Positions 24,962-34,117 of a DNA stretch of 64,000 bases are shown one piece after another (within the stretch, counting starts at the first letter, position 1; each line of letters begins with the position of its first letter). This DNA is from Winogradskyella sp. PC-19 (GTDB lineage: Bacteria; Bacteroidota; Bacteroidia; Flavobacteriales; Flavobacteriaceae), in the NCBI RefSeq assembly GCF_002163855.1, contig NZ_CP019332.1, positions 2,459,145 to 2,523,144 on the forward strand, in the 5' to 3' direction. A program made the translations under genes and the position numbers. The notes below the pieces were generated by a model. The model saw only the letters and a program-made list of their open reading frames with translations. It was not told the origin of the DNA and made no database searches.

Positions 24962-26287
24962 CTATTCCTCTTCAAAAGTTTGAGAGTCTCCAAAGTTTGC
25001 AGATCTTGCATTTATCGCATCATTTGTGATGGCGTCCACAACTATAGCTACTAAACTTAAATTACTGTTGTTTTCTATGCTAGCAGGTAGTGAGCCTATT
25101 ATAGTTGTTGTATACTCTTCTTCACCAACAACTTCAGATGAAGGAATAGATTCTCCGAGTAAATCTGTGTAGGCTGCTCTTAATACATGATTGTGTTCAA
25201 AATTTACTAATGGATTAACACCTCCATAATAGCTTGTACCATTTGTTTGGTTGAATTCTAATCCATCTTCAAGAAGGTATAAAACAATTCTTAAGTCAGT
25301 AGCAGCTATTTCACCACCAAATTTAACTTTAACCTCTACAGATACATTGTTGCCGTTTAGAGTAGGCACTATTGCAAGGCCCAAATCTGCATCATCTCCT
25401 GTTAAGTTTGTTACTTGTGCAACATTATTTGGCTCTGGAAAAGTCCAATCTGTAGTACGGTCTAACATTGCTGTAGGATACCCAGTAAGATTAATCATGT
25501 CCTCAAGAGCACCTGCATTAAAATTATACGGGTCATAAGAACCGCTTGCTGGATTTGTACTTCCTCTATGTATAGCAACAATTATTGCATCATCTGTTTG
25601 TCCATTTACTAAATCAATGGCATGAGATACTCTTGGGCAAAATTGACACCAAGTTCCAGTGTAATCTTCTATTAAAACATTTTTAGTAAACTTAGTTGGC
25701 GGCGGCGCCACAATAACTTGTAATGAATTACTGTTTAATCCATCATAAGTGGCCGTGACATCTAAATTACCGACAGTTGTTGTTTGGTAAGTATTATTGG
25801 CTAAAGGTGTACCATTTACAGAAATGGTACTTTGGCTAGTAACATTCTCACTTGTATCACCTACAACTTGAAATGTTACAGTGTCACCTGGATAAATAGG
25901 TGCATTGCCTACTCTAAATAATGAAATGCTTGTAATAACTGGCTCTGGGTCGACGGTTATTTGTATTGTATTGCTCGTTAAGTTCTCATATGTAGCACTG
26001 ACGCTTAGTTGACCAGCAGAATTAGTTTGATAACTACTACCATTTATTGGTGTTCCGTTTACTGTAATGCTACTTGAGGATGTAACCACTGCATTTGTAT
26101 TTCCTTTAACTTCAAAGGCAACAGTGTCTCCAGGGAATAAAGTCCCTGTCCCAACCCTTGCTAAAGTTATACTTGTAATAGTGTTTGTATTACCTCCTGG
26201 GTTCTCATCATCACTACTGCTGCTACAACCTAAAATTGTTAAAGCAGATAGAAAGAATAAAATTTTTGTTGAGAATCTAATCTTCAT
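24962..26287 (-). CDS. Omp28-like lipoprotein with thioredoxin-like fold and two Ig-like repeats
   Basis: The 441-residue protein has a lipoprotein signal peptide with the Cys in TILGCSSSSDDE. Two near-identical repeats of about 85 residues follow (ITLARVGTGTLFPGDTVAFEV and ISLFRVGNAPIYPGDTVTFQV). These look like Ig-like spacer domains. The C-terminal part from about residue 200 is Omp28-related and thioredoxin-like. It opens VLIEDYTGTWCQFCPR, giving a CxxC motif, and continues with AIHRGSTNPASG and LTGYPTAMLDRT. It lies divergent to a TlpA thioredoxin gene. A surface or periplasmic redox function is plausible but unproven. Confidence 0.85.
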   Translation of the reverse strand: MKIRFSTKILFFLSALTILGCSSSSDDENPGGNTNTITSITLARVGTGTLFPGDTVAFEVKGNTNAVVTSSSSITVNGTPINGSSYQTNSAGQLSVSATYENLTSNTIQITVDPEPVITSISLFRVGNAPIYPGDTVTFQVVGDTSENVTSQSTISVNGTPLANNTYQTTTVGNLDVTATYDGLNSNSLQVIVAPPPTKFTKNVLIEDYTGTWCQFCPRVSHAIDLVNGQTDDAIIVAIHRGSTNPASGSYDPYNFNAGALEDMINLTGYPTAMLDRTTDWTFPEPNNVAQVTNLTGDDADLGLAIVPTLNGNNVSVEVKVKFGGEIAATDLRIVLYLLEDGLEFNQTNGTSYYGGVNPLVNFEHNHVLRAAYTDLLGESIPSSEVVGEEEYTTTIIGSLPASIENNSNLSLVAIVVDAITNDAINARSANFGDSQTFEEE

Positions 26288-26382
26288 ATTAATTATTTAA
26301 AAATTTATGATATTAAAATTATTTTATTTCCTTTTTAGGCATTATAATTGCGAATATATTAATAAAATGTTAAAATCAAAAT

Positions 26383-26862
26383 ATGAGAACTTTTTTCACT
26401 TTATGTCTTCTGTTTATCACACTTTGTGTTAAGGCACAAGACATTCCAGAAGTCACAGTAAAAAATTTAGCTGGAGATGACATTTCTACGTCAGAATTTA
26501 AAAATTCAAAAGACATTAAAGTCATTAGTTTTTGGGCTACATGGTGTGTGCCATGTATTAATGAGTTAGATGCAATAAGCGAGATTTATCAAGATTGGCA
26601 GGACGAAACAAATGTTGAAGTTATAGCTATATCTACAGATGATGCTAGAACAAGACGTAGAGTAAAACCCCTGATTAATGGAAAAGATTGGGGGTTTAAA
26701 ATTTATGTAGACGAAAATCAAGATCTTAAGCGAGCACTTAATATCAATATTTTACCATATGTAATCGTAGTTAAAGAAGGGAAAATAATTCATACAAGAA
26801 CAGGGTACACGCCAGGTAGTGAAGAAGAACTTTTTGAAATTGTAAAGCAACACACTGATTAA
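26383..26862 (+). CDS. TlpA-like periplasmic thiol-disulfide oxidoreductase
   Basis: The 159-residue protein has an N-terminal signal peptide (TLCLLFITLCVKAQD) followed by a thioredoxin fold. The active site WCVPC lies in FWATWCVPCINEL, and the cis-proline region is NINILPYVIVV. This fits the TlpA/ResA group, which reduces or delivers thiols in the envelope. A DUF6029 outer-membrane protein follows 17 bp downstream. The divergent Omp28-like gene also has a CxxC, so the three may form one envelope module. Confidence 0.92.
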   Translation: MRTFFTLCLLFITLCVKAQDIPEVTVKNLAGDDISTSEFKNSKDIKVISFWATWCVPCINELDAISEIYQDWQDETNVEVIAISTDDARTRRRVKPLINGKDWGFKIYVDENQDLKRALNINILPYVIVVKEGKIIHTRTGYTPGSEEELFEIVKQHTD

Positions 26863-26879
26863 TATTTTCCTATTCTTTT

Positions 26880-28562
26880 ATGAAAAAACTAACCACCCTA
26901 ATTATTTTTTTGAGCTTTGTTTCGTTAGGACATTGCCAATTAATAGAGAACTTACGAGTAGGATTAGAAGTCAATGCTGCTTGGTACAATGATGACAAAA
27001 ATACAGGACCATTTTTTGATTCTGATAACCAAGATTCAGATAAACATTTAAGAGCTAATAGCTATTTAAAACTCGATTATGACTTTTTGAAAAACTTTAC
27101 GGCAACTGTGCAATTAGAATCTTATGCACCACTAGCGTTGTTGAATTATTCTCCAAATTTTGATGGTACCAATTTAGGTATATACTCCTTAAACTATAGA
27201 AGTGAAAAATTAGAAGCAACCGTTGGACATTTTTATGAGCAATTTGGAAGTGGTCTAATTTTAAGAAATTGGGAAGATCGTCAACTAGGTGTTAATAATG
27301 CGTTGTTAGGTGGTCGCGTCAACTATTCAATCTTAGATGAGTTATCGATAACTGCCTTGTATGGTAAGCAACGCGTAGGATTTAAAACTTCTGATGGAGA
27401 GATTTTTGGTGCTAATATAGAATATGACCTTTCTAAATCTTTAGGATTATCAGAATCTTCAGTGAATTTAGGATTTAGTTATGTCGGTAGAAAGCAGGAT
27501 ATAGATATTATGAATCCAGAATACGATGAGCTAACAAATTCATTTTCTGGGCGTTTAGATTATTCAAAGAATAGTTTTTATGCAGGTTTAGAATATGTAT
27601 ATAAGTCGGAGGACGTGGCTGTACTAACGGGTCAGTTAATCAATCAATTTGTAAATCCAGGAAGTGCTTTACTTATTAATACAGGATTCTCTAAAAAAGG
27701 TTTTGGTTTAGACGCCACTTTTAGAAGATTAGAGAATATGGCATTCTTTTCTGATCGAGAAAAAGCTGGAAATATATACTTGGAGAACAATGTGAATTTC
27801 ACACCTGCTTTAACAAAGCAACACGATTATTTACTTACTAATATTTTTGTTTATCAAGCACAATCTCAAGTTGTTTTTGCCGATCCTCAATTAACAGAAG
27901 TAGGTGAAATTGGTGGTCAAGTCGATATGTATTACAATATTAAAAAAGACACTCCATTAGGTGGAAAGTATGGAACAAAATTAGCTGTTAACGCATCGTA
28001 TTGGGCAGGATTGAAAGGTAATTATGATTTTAATAACCTGTCCTATGATGTAGACTATTTAGGTTTTGGAGAAAAATACTTTTCAGATATCAGTTTAGAA
28101 GTAAGAAAAAAATGGTCTTCAAAGTTGAATACAATATTCTATTATGTTAATCAATATTATAATCAGAGAGCTATTGAGGATAACTTCTCAGGAGAACAAA
28201 TTCAAACTAATATATTGGCTTTAGAGACTATGCATAGATTAGGTAGTAATGGAAAATCTTTGCGTCTTGTAGCTCAGAAATTATGGTCTAATTCAGATAA
28301 CCATGATTGGATTGGTGGTGTCGTTGAGTATAACTTTAATACTAAATTCTCTATATATGCCAATGATATATATAATAGCGGAGATGATAGTGATACTACC
28401 GAAACGCATTACTATAATTTTGGTGGCAGTTATACAAAAGGAGCTACACGTTTTTCTTTAAATTACGGAAGACAACGAGCTGGATTAGTTTGCGTGGGTG
28501 GTGTCTGTCGTTTTGTGCCAGAAGCCACAGGACTTTCTGCTAGCTTCTTATATAGTTTTTAG
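26880..28562 (+). CDS. DUF6029-type outer-membrane protein
   Basis: The 560-residue protein has a signal peptide (LIIFLSFVSLGHCQ) and then a long run of amphipathic strands with frequent aromatic residues and turns. It ends in GLSASFLYSF with a terminal aromatic, all consistent with a beta-barrel. Conserved stretches such as VGHFYEQFGSGLILRNWEDRQLGVNNALLGGR agree with the DUF6029 family as I remember it. The gene is probably co-transcribed with the TlpA-like gene. The function of the family is not known to me. A perfect hairpin terminator follows. Confidence 0.85.
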   Translation: MKKLTTLIIFLSFVSLGHCQLIENLRVGLEVNAAWYNDDKNTGPFFDSDNQDSDKHLRANSYLKLDYDFLKNFTATVQLESYAPLALLNYSPNFDGTNLGIYSLNYRSEKLEATVGHFYEQFGSGLILRNWEDRQLGVNNALLGGRVNYSILDELSITALYGKQRVGFKTSDGEIFGANIEYDLSKSLGLSESSVNLGFSYVGRKQDIDIMNPEYDELTNSFSGRLDYSKNSFYAGLEYVYKSEDVAVLTGQLINQFVNPGSALLINTGFSKKGFGLDATFRRLENMAFFSDREKAGNIYLENNVNFTPALTKQHDYLLTNIFVYQAQSQVVFADPQLTEVGEIGGQVDMYYNIKKDTPLGGKYGTKLAVNASYWAGLKGNYDFNNLSYDVDYLGFGEKYFSDISLEVRKKWSSKLNTIFYYVNQYYNQRAIEDNFSGEQIQTNILALETMHRLGSNGKSLRLVAQKLWSNSDNHDWIGGVVEYNFNTKFSIYANDIYNSGDDSDTTETHYYNFGGSYTKGATRFSLNYGRQRAGLVCVGGVCRFVPEATGLSASFLYSF

Positions 28563-28586
28563 TCCTATTCAGCCATAGAAAATTTG

Positions 28587-28612
28587 AGCCGCGTTTTTAC
28601 GCGGCTTTTTTA
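28587..28612 (+). terminator. Terminator after the DUF6029 gene
   Basis: AGCCGCGT pairs with ACGCGGCT (8 bp) around a TTTT loop, followed by a T-rich run. Confidence 0.85.
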
Positions 28613-28633
28613 TATTACACATCAATCGGAGAA

Positions 28634-28876
28634 CTATAAAAAATTCATCTTATAGTCTAAATTTATTCTCTCTTTTGTTAATGAAATTTTATTATGTATT
28701 GTTTTAAAAAATAATGCTCTATCTTTTTCACCAGCCGTAGCAAGTAGTTTTGAGTTTGCCATTTGTTTATTCAAAAATTCATGCATCATGTCACATGTTA
28801 CCTTATTCTCAATTTTAAAATAACTTAGGACTGTAAAAGGTGTAAAAAATGCTTTTTGAGCTGGTGTAACAATCAT
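28634..28876 (-). CDS. Doubtful small protein, 80 residues
   Basis: The frame encodes 80 residues starting at an ATG (MIVTPAQKAFFTPFTVL), with a charged C-terminal half (EKDRALFFKTIHNKISLTKERINL). I do not recognise it. There is no signal peptide, no clear promoter, and it lies isolated between two terminators. It overlaps the neighbouring plus-strand frame by 21 bp at their 5' ends. Composition is compatible with coding, but chance cannot be excluded. Confidence 0.35.
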   Translation of the reverse strand: MIVTPAQKAFFTPFTVLSYFKIENKVTCDMMHEFLNKQMANSKLLATAGEKDRALFFKTIHNKISLTKERINLDYKMNFL

Positions 28877-29116
28877 TACCCAGCAGATCCTCTTCCTGGA
28901 GGAGGCAGTATTGGTCCATACGATGACACTTCTTGTACTGGAATTAATGTGAATTCAATTGTATATTACAGCGTTCCAGAGTCTGCTCAGAGTTTTAAAG
29001 TTAGATGGTATAAAAATAAAAATGGAATTCAAACAGATGGATTTACTAATGAAATTCCTTTTAATATTGATATTGTCAACTCATTTTCTTTTGAATATTT
29101 AGACTATTGCTTTTAA
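28856..29116 (+). CDS. Doubtful small protein or gene remnant, 86 residues
   Basis: The frame has only a TTG start and no promoter. It encodes a Pro/Gly-rich stretch (ADPLPGGGSIGPYDD) followed by a beta-like segment (SFKVRWYKNKNGIQTDGF) and ends YLDYCF. It contains Cys residues near both ends. It could be the 3' remnant of a secreted protein gene or a true small protein. A strong terminator directly follows its stop, which slightly supports real transcription. I cannot name it. Confidence 0.35.
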   Translation: MSWCNNHYPADPLPGGGSIGPYDDTSCTGINVNSIVYYSVPESAQSFKVRWYKNKNGIQTDGFTNEIPFNIDIVNSFSFEYLDYCF

Positions 29117-29120
29117 ATAA

Positions 29121-29155
29121 AAACAGCCTATCGAAATCTGATAGGCTGTTTTTTA
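29121..29155. terminator. Bidirectional terminator between the 86-residue frame and pnp
   Basis: AACAGCCTATC and GATAGGCTGTT form a perfect 11-bp stem with a 7-base loop. T runs lie on the plus-strand side and A runs on the other, so it can end transcription in both directions, including pnp. Confidence 0.9.
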
Positions 29156-29175
29156 TTCATAATGATTAAGAAAAA

Positions 29176-31440
29176 TTAATCTTCTTTCTTATCTTCTCTT
29201 GGTTTTCTGTCGTCTCTGCGATTGTCTCTATTGCGATTATCACGTCCACGATTGTCACGACCTCTGTTGTCACGTCCATTACGATTGTTATCTCTTGGAG
29301 GTCTTTCTACATAACCTTCTGGTTTTGGTAAAATCGCCTTACGAGATACTTTTTCTTTACGGGTACGTTTATCAATACCAAAGTATTTTACATCAAACAC
29401 ATCGCCCATGTTTACCACATCTGATACATTTTCTGTGCGTTCCCATGCCAATTCAGAAACGTGTAAAAGTACCTCATTTCCTGGTGCTTCCATATATTCT
29501 ACAACAGCACCAAAATCTAACATTTTGATGACTTTTACTTCATATACGCTTCCAACTTCTGGCTTAAATAATAATGAATCTATTTTTGCCATTACAGCAT
29601 CAATACCCGTTTTGCCTACTCCTAAAATTTCAACAATACCTTCTTCAGTAACTGGGTCTTCATTAATAACGATAGTTGTCTCAGTTTCTTTTTGCATTTC
29701 CTGAATCACTTTTCCACCAGGACCAATTAAGGCTCCGATAAATTCGTTAGGAATGCGACGCGTAATCATAGTTGGTGCGTGATCCTTAACTTCAGCATTT
29801 GGTGTTGCAATTGTATCAGTTAATTTTTCTAAGATATGTAAACGACCATCACGAGCTTGTTGTAGTGCATTCACTAAAATCTCGTAGCTTAATCCTTTTA
29901 CTTTAATATCCATTTGACAAGCAGTAATTCCATCTGCTGTACCAGTTACTTTAAAGTCCATATCACCTAAGTGATCTTCATCTCCTAAGATATCTGAAAG
30001 TACAGCGTATTTTCCAGAGTCTGCATCGGAAATTAATCCCATAGCAATACCAGAAACTGGCTTTGTCATTTGTACACCAGCATCCATCATAGCCATTGTA
30101 CCAGCACAAACTGTAGCCATAGAAGACGAACCGTTAGATTCTAATACTTCAGACACAACTCTTACTGTGTAAGGGCAATCATCTGGCACCATGCCTTTTA
30201 ATGCACGTTGTGCTAAGTTACCATGTCCAACTTCACGACGTGATGTTCCGCGGATTGGTCTAGCTTCACCTGTACAGAATGGTGGAAAGTTATAATGTAA
30301 ATAGAAACGCTCTTCACCTTCTTGAGATGGCATATCTATTTGGTTAGCATCTCTAGATGTACCTAAAGTTACTGTAGCTAATGCTTGTGTTTCTCCACGC
30401 GTAAAAACAGAGGAGCCATGTGTTGATGGTAAGTAATCTACCTCACACCAAATAGGTCTAATATCTGTCGTTTTACGACCGTCTAAACGTAAACCTTCGT
30501 CTAATGTTAAGTTACGAATCGCTTCTTTTTGTGCTTTAGCAACATATTTGTGGATGAGTTTTCCTAAGTCTGCTTGTTCTTCTTCAGAGAAAGCATTGAA
30601 CACCTCTTCTTTAATTTCAGAGAATTTAGCGCCGCGTTCATGTTTTGCAGAGCCTGCTTTTGCAATAGCATATGTTTTGTCATATACCATATCATGAATT
30701 TTCTTGGCTAATTCTTCGTCAGCACGTTCTGGCTCATATTCACGTACTTCTTTTTTACCAACAGCTTCGGCCAAACGCACTTGAGCAGCACATTGTACTT
30801 TGATATGCTCGTGCGCAAATTTGATTGCATCTGCCATTTCTTCTTCTGAAATCTCATCCATTTCACCTTCAACCATCATCACAGAATCGGCAGAAGCACC
30901 AATCATCATATCGATGTCTGATTCTTCTAACTGTGCTAATGTCGGGTTAATGATAAATTCGCCATTGATGCGTCCAACTCTGGCTTCAGAAATTGGGCAT
31001 TCAAATGGAAAATCTGATAATTGAATCGCTGCAGAAGCAGCTAAACCTGCCATTGCATCTGGCATAACGTTTGGGTCATGAGACATTAACTGAATCATTA
31101 CCTGAGTTTCTGAATGGTAATCTTTTGGAAATAATGGACGTAAAACACGGTCTACTAAACGCATTGTTAATACTTCACCATCACTTGGACGTGCTTCTCT
31201 TTTAAAGAAACCGCCTGGATAGCGACCAGCTGCTGCAAATTTTTCGCGGTAATCTACTGTTAACGGTAAAAAGTCAACATCGTTTTGATGGTAGTTGGAA
31301 ACAACTGTACATAATAACATACATTTTCCTGATTGCACAACAACGCTACCATGAGCTTGTTTTGCTAGTTTTCCGGTTTCGATAGAAATTTCTCTACCAT
31401 CACCAAGGTCAATAACCTCTTTGTAAGTCTTTGGAATCAT
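29176..31440 (-). CDS. pnp: Polyribonucleotide nucleotidyltransferase (PNPase)
   Basis: A phosphorolytic 3'-5' exoribonuclease that degrades mRNA and trims RNA ends. The 754 residues contain two RNase PH domains: the N-terminal one with [20 protein letters not shown], the second with [15 protein letters not shown] and [20 protein letters not shown] domain follows with the GxxG loop IGPGGK ([19 protein letters not shown]), then an S1 domain ([20 protein letters not shown]). The last 40 residues are a low-complexity Arg/Asp/Asn tail with repeated RDNRG units, as in RNA-binding RG tails. It lies downstream of rpsO, the usual rpsO-pnp order, but a terminator separates them. Confidence 0.97.
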   Translation of the reverse strand: MIPKTYKEVIDLGDGREISIETGKLAKQAHGSVVVQSGKCMLLCTVVSNYHQNDVDFLPLTVDYREKFAAAGRYPGGFFKREARPSDGEVLTMRLVDRVLRPLFPKDYHSETQVMIQLMSHDPNVMPDAMAGLAASAAIQLSDFPFECPISEARVGRINGEFIINPTLAQLEESDIDMMIGASADSVMMVEGEMDEISEEEMADAIKFAHEHIKVQCAAQVRLAEAVGKKEVREYEPERADEELAKKIHDMVYDKTYAIAKAGSAKHERGAKFSEIKEEVFNAFSEEEQADLGKLIHKYVAKAQKEAIRNLTLDEGLRLDGRKTTDIRPIWCEVDYLPSTHGSSVFTRGETQALATVTLGTSRDANQIDMPSQEGEERFYLHYNFPPFCTGEARPIRGTSRREVGHGNLAQRALKGMVPDDCPYTVRVVSEVLESNGSSSMATVCAGTMAMMDAGVQMTKPVSGIAMGLISDADSGKYAVLSDILGDEDHLGDMDFKVTGTADGITACQMDIKVKGLSYEILVNALQQARDGRLHILEKLTDTIATPNAEVKDHAPTMITRRIPNEFIGALIGPGGKVIQEMQKETETTIVINEDPVTEEGIVEILGVGKTGIDAVMAKIDSLLFKPEVGSVYEVKVIKMLDFGAVVEYMEAPGNEVLLHVSELAWERTENVSDVVNMGDVFDVKYFGIDKRTRKEKVSRKAILPKPEGYVERPPRDNNRNGRDNRGRDNRGRDNRNRDNRRDDRKPREDKKED

Positions 31441-31616
31441 AAATTTTTAATTCACGCTTTGATATTAAACTATCAAAGTCTTGTTAAACAATGGTCGTTG
31501 TGTTGTTGTGTGTAGTTGTTGTAAATGACATTTAATGTCTGACCAATGAAAAACTGTATTTAGCTTCTTCAACTCGAATTTTAGACGCTTTCGATTGCGT
31601 TGTATAGTAATAAAAA

Positions 31617-31636
31617 ACCACGCTGTTAGGCGTGGT
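31617..31636 (-). terminator. Terminator between rpsO and pnp
   Basis: ACCACGC pairs with GCGTGGT around a 6-base loop. On the minus strand it is followed by TTTTTTATTA, so rpsO can be transcribed without pnp. Confidence 0.8.
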
Positions 31637-31649
31637 CTTTTTATTTAGA

Positions 31650-31919
31650 TTATTTTCTTAATCCTAATTCTTTAACTATTGCACGATATCTTAAAATATC
31701 TTTCTTAGTTAAATAGTCAAGTAATGCGCGACGCTTACCTACTAATTTTACTAAAGAACGCTCAGTGTTATAATCCTTACGGTTATTTTTTAAGTGTTCA
31801 GTTAAATGGTTAATTCGTGCTGTAAATAAAGCAATTTGTCCTTCTGCAGAACCTGTGTCGTTTGCACCTTTTCCGTGCTTTGCAAAAATTTTTGCTTTTT
31901 CTTCTTTTGTAACGTACAT
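31650..31919 (-). CDS. rpsO: 30S ribosomal protein S15
   Basis: Binds 16S rRNA early in small-subunit assembly. The 89 residues match the family length and motifs: TGSAEGQIALFTARINHLTEHLK near the middle and the C-terminal LVGKRRALLDYLTKKD. A perfect TATATTTG promoter element and a 5' stem-loop lie just upstream. pnp follows after a terminator. Confidence 0.97.
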   Translation of the reverse strand: MYVTKEEKAKIFAKHGKGANDTGSAEGQIALFTARINHLTEHLKNNRKDYNTERSLVKLVGKRRALLDYLTKKDILRYRAIVKELGLRK

Positions 31920-31951
31920 GCTAATATTATTGTAAATGATTGTTATGTATT

Positions 31952-31982
31952 CTGAAAGTCGTTCTTTCAGGCGGCAAATATA
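31952..31982 (-). promoter_or_regulatory. rpsO promoter element and 5' leader stem-loop
   Basis: On the minus strand TATATTTG (31975-31982) is a perfect -7 element. CTGAAAG and CTTTCAG (31952-31970) form a 7-bp stem with a 5-base loop. The stem would sit at the very start of the rpsO transcript. S15 represses its own mRNA in several bacteria, so an autoregulatory or stabilising role is possible. Confidence 0.45.
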
Positions 31983-32180
31983 AGAAAATTAAAATATTAA
32001 CAAATCGAACATGATATTTATTTGACTTTTTTTGAGTCCTTACTAAACCTTTTTAAAAATGTAAAGTCTTAAAAGCATGTTAACAACTAAAATTAATCCT
32101 ACTCAATTGTTATTTCATTTTAGTGCACATAAGATGAGACGCAATTATGATTTTACATTAACAACTTAAACATTTTAATC

Positions 32181-33023
32181 ATGAAACACTTTAAATGTAT
32201 TACAAAATCTGCTTTGGCAGTATTAATTATAGGACTACTATTTAGTTCTTGCTCAGATAATAATGAGGATTTACAAATCGATGACTCGGCAAATGACGCT
32301 ATCGAGTTATCACGGGCATCAGAGGTAGACGCTGCTAGCTCTTCTATGACAGATATAGTTACTGAAGTATTTGAATTCGATGAAGCAAATCCTAATGGAA
32401 GAGTGCAACCACTAGCATTACCAGATTGTGTAACTATTACGGTTGTTGCACAACAAGCCTTTAGAGAAGTTACTATAGATTTTGGAAATGAAGGTTGTTT
32501 AGTGAGAGGACATGTTCTTAAAGGACAAATCGTTTTCTCTTATACTAGAGATATTGAAGCTCAGGAAGTATTGATTACTTACAACCTTATTGATTTTTAC
32601 TTTGATAATAAAAACGTATTAGGAAGTCGAACTATTTTAAGAGAGAAAGAAAATGATAATGGAAATCCACAGTTTACTCACAATTTAGACTTAACTGTGA
32701 TTTGGCCGAATGGTGTACAAGCTTCTAGAACAGGAACTAAAGTTAGAGAATGGGTTGAAGGTTTTGGTAGCGGAAATTTTAGTGATAACGTTTTTGAAGT
32801 TTCGGGAGATTGGACAACAACCTTCGTAAATGGTAACTCTCACACTTATGAAGTGATGACGCCTCTACGACGGGAAGTCATTTGTACTTATTTTGTGAGC
32901 GGTACTGTCGAGGTACAACGCACAAATTTTGGTGGAACTTTTGATTACGGTAATGGAGATTGCGATAATCAAGCATCATTTACCTTTAACAATGGTACCG
33001 AGATTAATATAACTCTGAATTGA
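32181..33023 (+). CDS. Hypothetical lipoprotein
   Basis: The 280-residue protein has a lipoprotein signal peptide with the Cys in GLLFSSCSDNNED. An acidic Asp/Ser linker and a beta-rich domain follow, with repeated strand-like segments (VTITVVAQQAFREVTIDFG, VLKGQIVFSYTRD, EINITLN at the end). Six Cys residues, apart from the lipid-bearing one, could form disulfides. I do not recognise the family and see no catalytic motif. It is a single gene with its own terminator. Expected location is the outer membrane, possibly surface-exposed. Confidence 0.75.
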   Translation: MKHFKCITKSALAVLIIGLLFSSCSDNNEDLQIDDSANDAIELSRASEVDAASSSMTDIVTEVFEFDEANPNGRVQPLALPDCVTITVVAQQAFREVTIDFGNEGCLVRGHVLKGQIVFSYTRDIEAQEVLITYNLIDFYFDNKNVLGSRTILREKENDNGNPQFTHNLDLTVIWPNGVQASRTGTKVREWVEGFGSGNFSDNVFEVSGDWTTTFVNGNSHTYEVMTPLRREVICTYFVSGTVEVQRTNFGGTFDYGNGDCDNQASFTFNNGTEINITLN

Positions 33024-33059
33024 TTTTAGTTTGTTTGATTGAGTTTTGAAAAGAAAAAA

Positions 33060-33084
33060 GTGAGCCGATTGGCTCGCTTTTTTT
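33060..33084. terminator. Terminator shared by the lipoprotein gene and accD
   Basis: GTGAGCC and GGCTCGC form a 7-bp stem with a GATT loop. Seven T follow on the plus strand and a T-rich run follows on the minus strand. Confidence 0.8.
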
Positions 33085-33940
33085 ATGTTCTTAAAGGTTG
33101 ATTTTTTATTAAATCTATATAAAGATTCACCTTATTTTTTAATTCTTTTCTATGTGTGATAAAATCTAAGAAACCATGCTCCAGTAAAAATTCTGAAGTT
33201 TGAAAGCCTTCAGGTAATTCTTTTCCTGTTGTGTCTCTTACAACTCGTGGTCCTGCAAAACCAATTAACGCACCTGGTTCAGAGATATTAATATCGCCCA
33301 GCATAGCAAAAGATGCTGTTGTACCACCAGTTGTAGGGTCAGTACACAAAGAGATGTATGGTATTCCTGCATCAGCTAGTTGTGCTAATTTTGCAGATGT
33401 TTTTGCTAATTGCATTAAGGACAATGCTGCTTCCATCATACGTGCACCACCAGATTTACTAATAATCATAAATGGCAGTTTTTTCTTTAAAGCGTAATCA
33501 GCTGCTCTAGCAATTTTCTCTCCAACGACACTACCCATTGAGCCTCCGATAAAGGCAAAATCCATACACGCAATTACCAGGTCATTACCTTTAGATTTAC
33601 CAACAGCACAACGCACTGCATCGGTAAGATTTGTTTTAGCTTGAGCAGCTTTTAAACGGTCTGGGTATTTTTTTGTGTCTTCGAATTTTAAAGGGTCTTT
33701 CGATGATAATCCTGCGTCTAATTCTTTAAACTTATTGTCATCAAAAAGAATTTCGAAATATTCTTTACTGCCAATTCTTACATGATATCCATCTTCGGGA
33801 CTTACATAAAAATTTTGAGCCAATTCTTTAGTGTCTACAATCTTTCCTGTAGGTGATTTATACCAAAGACCTTTTGGAGTATCCTTTTTTTCTTCGGTAG
33901 AGGTTTGTATGCCTTTATCTTTTCTTTTAAACCAAGCCAT
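33083..33940 (-). CDS. accD: Acetyl-CoA carboxylase carboxyltransferase subunit beta
   Basis: The beta subunit of the carboxyltransferase that makes malonyl-CoA for fatty acid synthesis. The 285 residues carry the crotonase-like core: [54 protein letters not shown] and [14 protein letters not shown]. In E. coli the N-terminal region carries a four-Cys zinc ribbon. Here the matching stretch ([13 protein letters not shown], then [14 protein letters not shown]) has no Cys, so the zinc site is missing. I recall this as common in Flavobacteriia. The gene stands alone behind a good promoter. Confidence 0.95.
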   Translation of the reverse strand: MAWFKRKDKGIQTSTEEKKDTPKGLWYKSPTGKIVDTKELAQNFYVSPEDGYHVRIGSKEYFEILFDDNKFKELDAGLSSKDPLKFEDTKKYPDRLKAAQAKTNLTDAVRCAVGKSKGNDLVIACMDFAFIGGSMGSVVGEKIARAADYALKKKLPFMIISKSGGARMMEAALSLMQLAKTSAKLAQLADAGIPYISLCTDPTTGGTTASFAMLGDINISEPGALIGFAGPRVVRDTTGKELPEGFQTSEFLLEHGFLDFITHRKELKNKVNLYIDLIKNQPLRT

Positions 33941-33989
33941 ATGTCGATTTACGATTTTAGTTAGTTTTAATACGTGTTATACACAGCGA

Positions 33990-34020
33990 CAAAATTAGGC
34001 ATTTTATTAATACCACTCAA
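33990..34020 (-). promoter_or_regulatory. accD promoter
   Basis: On the minus strand TTG (34018-34020), a 20-bp spacer and TAATTTTG (33990-33997) match the Bacteroidota -33/-7 consensus. The accD ATG lies 50 bp downstream. Confidence 0.6.
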
Positions 34021-34063
34021 CATTTGCTTTTGCTATCTATTATAGAATTATTGATATCAAAAA

Positions 34064-34098
34064 AAAACCTGTTTCAGATATATTGAAACAGGTTTTTT
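34064..34098 (-). terminator. Terminator of the aldolase gene
   Basis: AAAACCTGTTTCA and TGAAACAGGTTTT form a 13-bp perfect stem with a 7-base loop. On the minus strand a T run follows. It lies 20 bp after the aldolase stop. Confidence 0.85.
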
Positions 34099-34117
34099 GA
34101 ATTTTATAAATATCTAA

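Larger units (their letters stand above)
28613..29120. other. Gene-poor stretch between two terminators
   Basis: Apart from the two doubtful head-to-head frames listed separately, this 508-bp stretch shows no RNA gene, no repeat and no clear TAnnTTTG promoter. It is bounded by strong terminators on both sides. Confidence 0.5.

Noticed and set aside
29199-29704. Cys/His-rich frames opposite the 3' end of pnp
   Set aside because: They are produced by the antisense of the Arg/Asp repeat codons and have no independent support.
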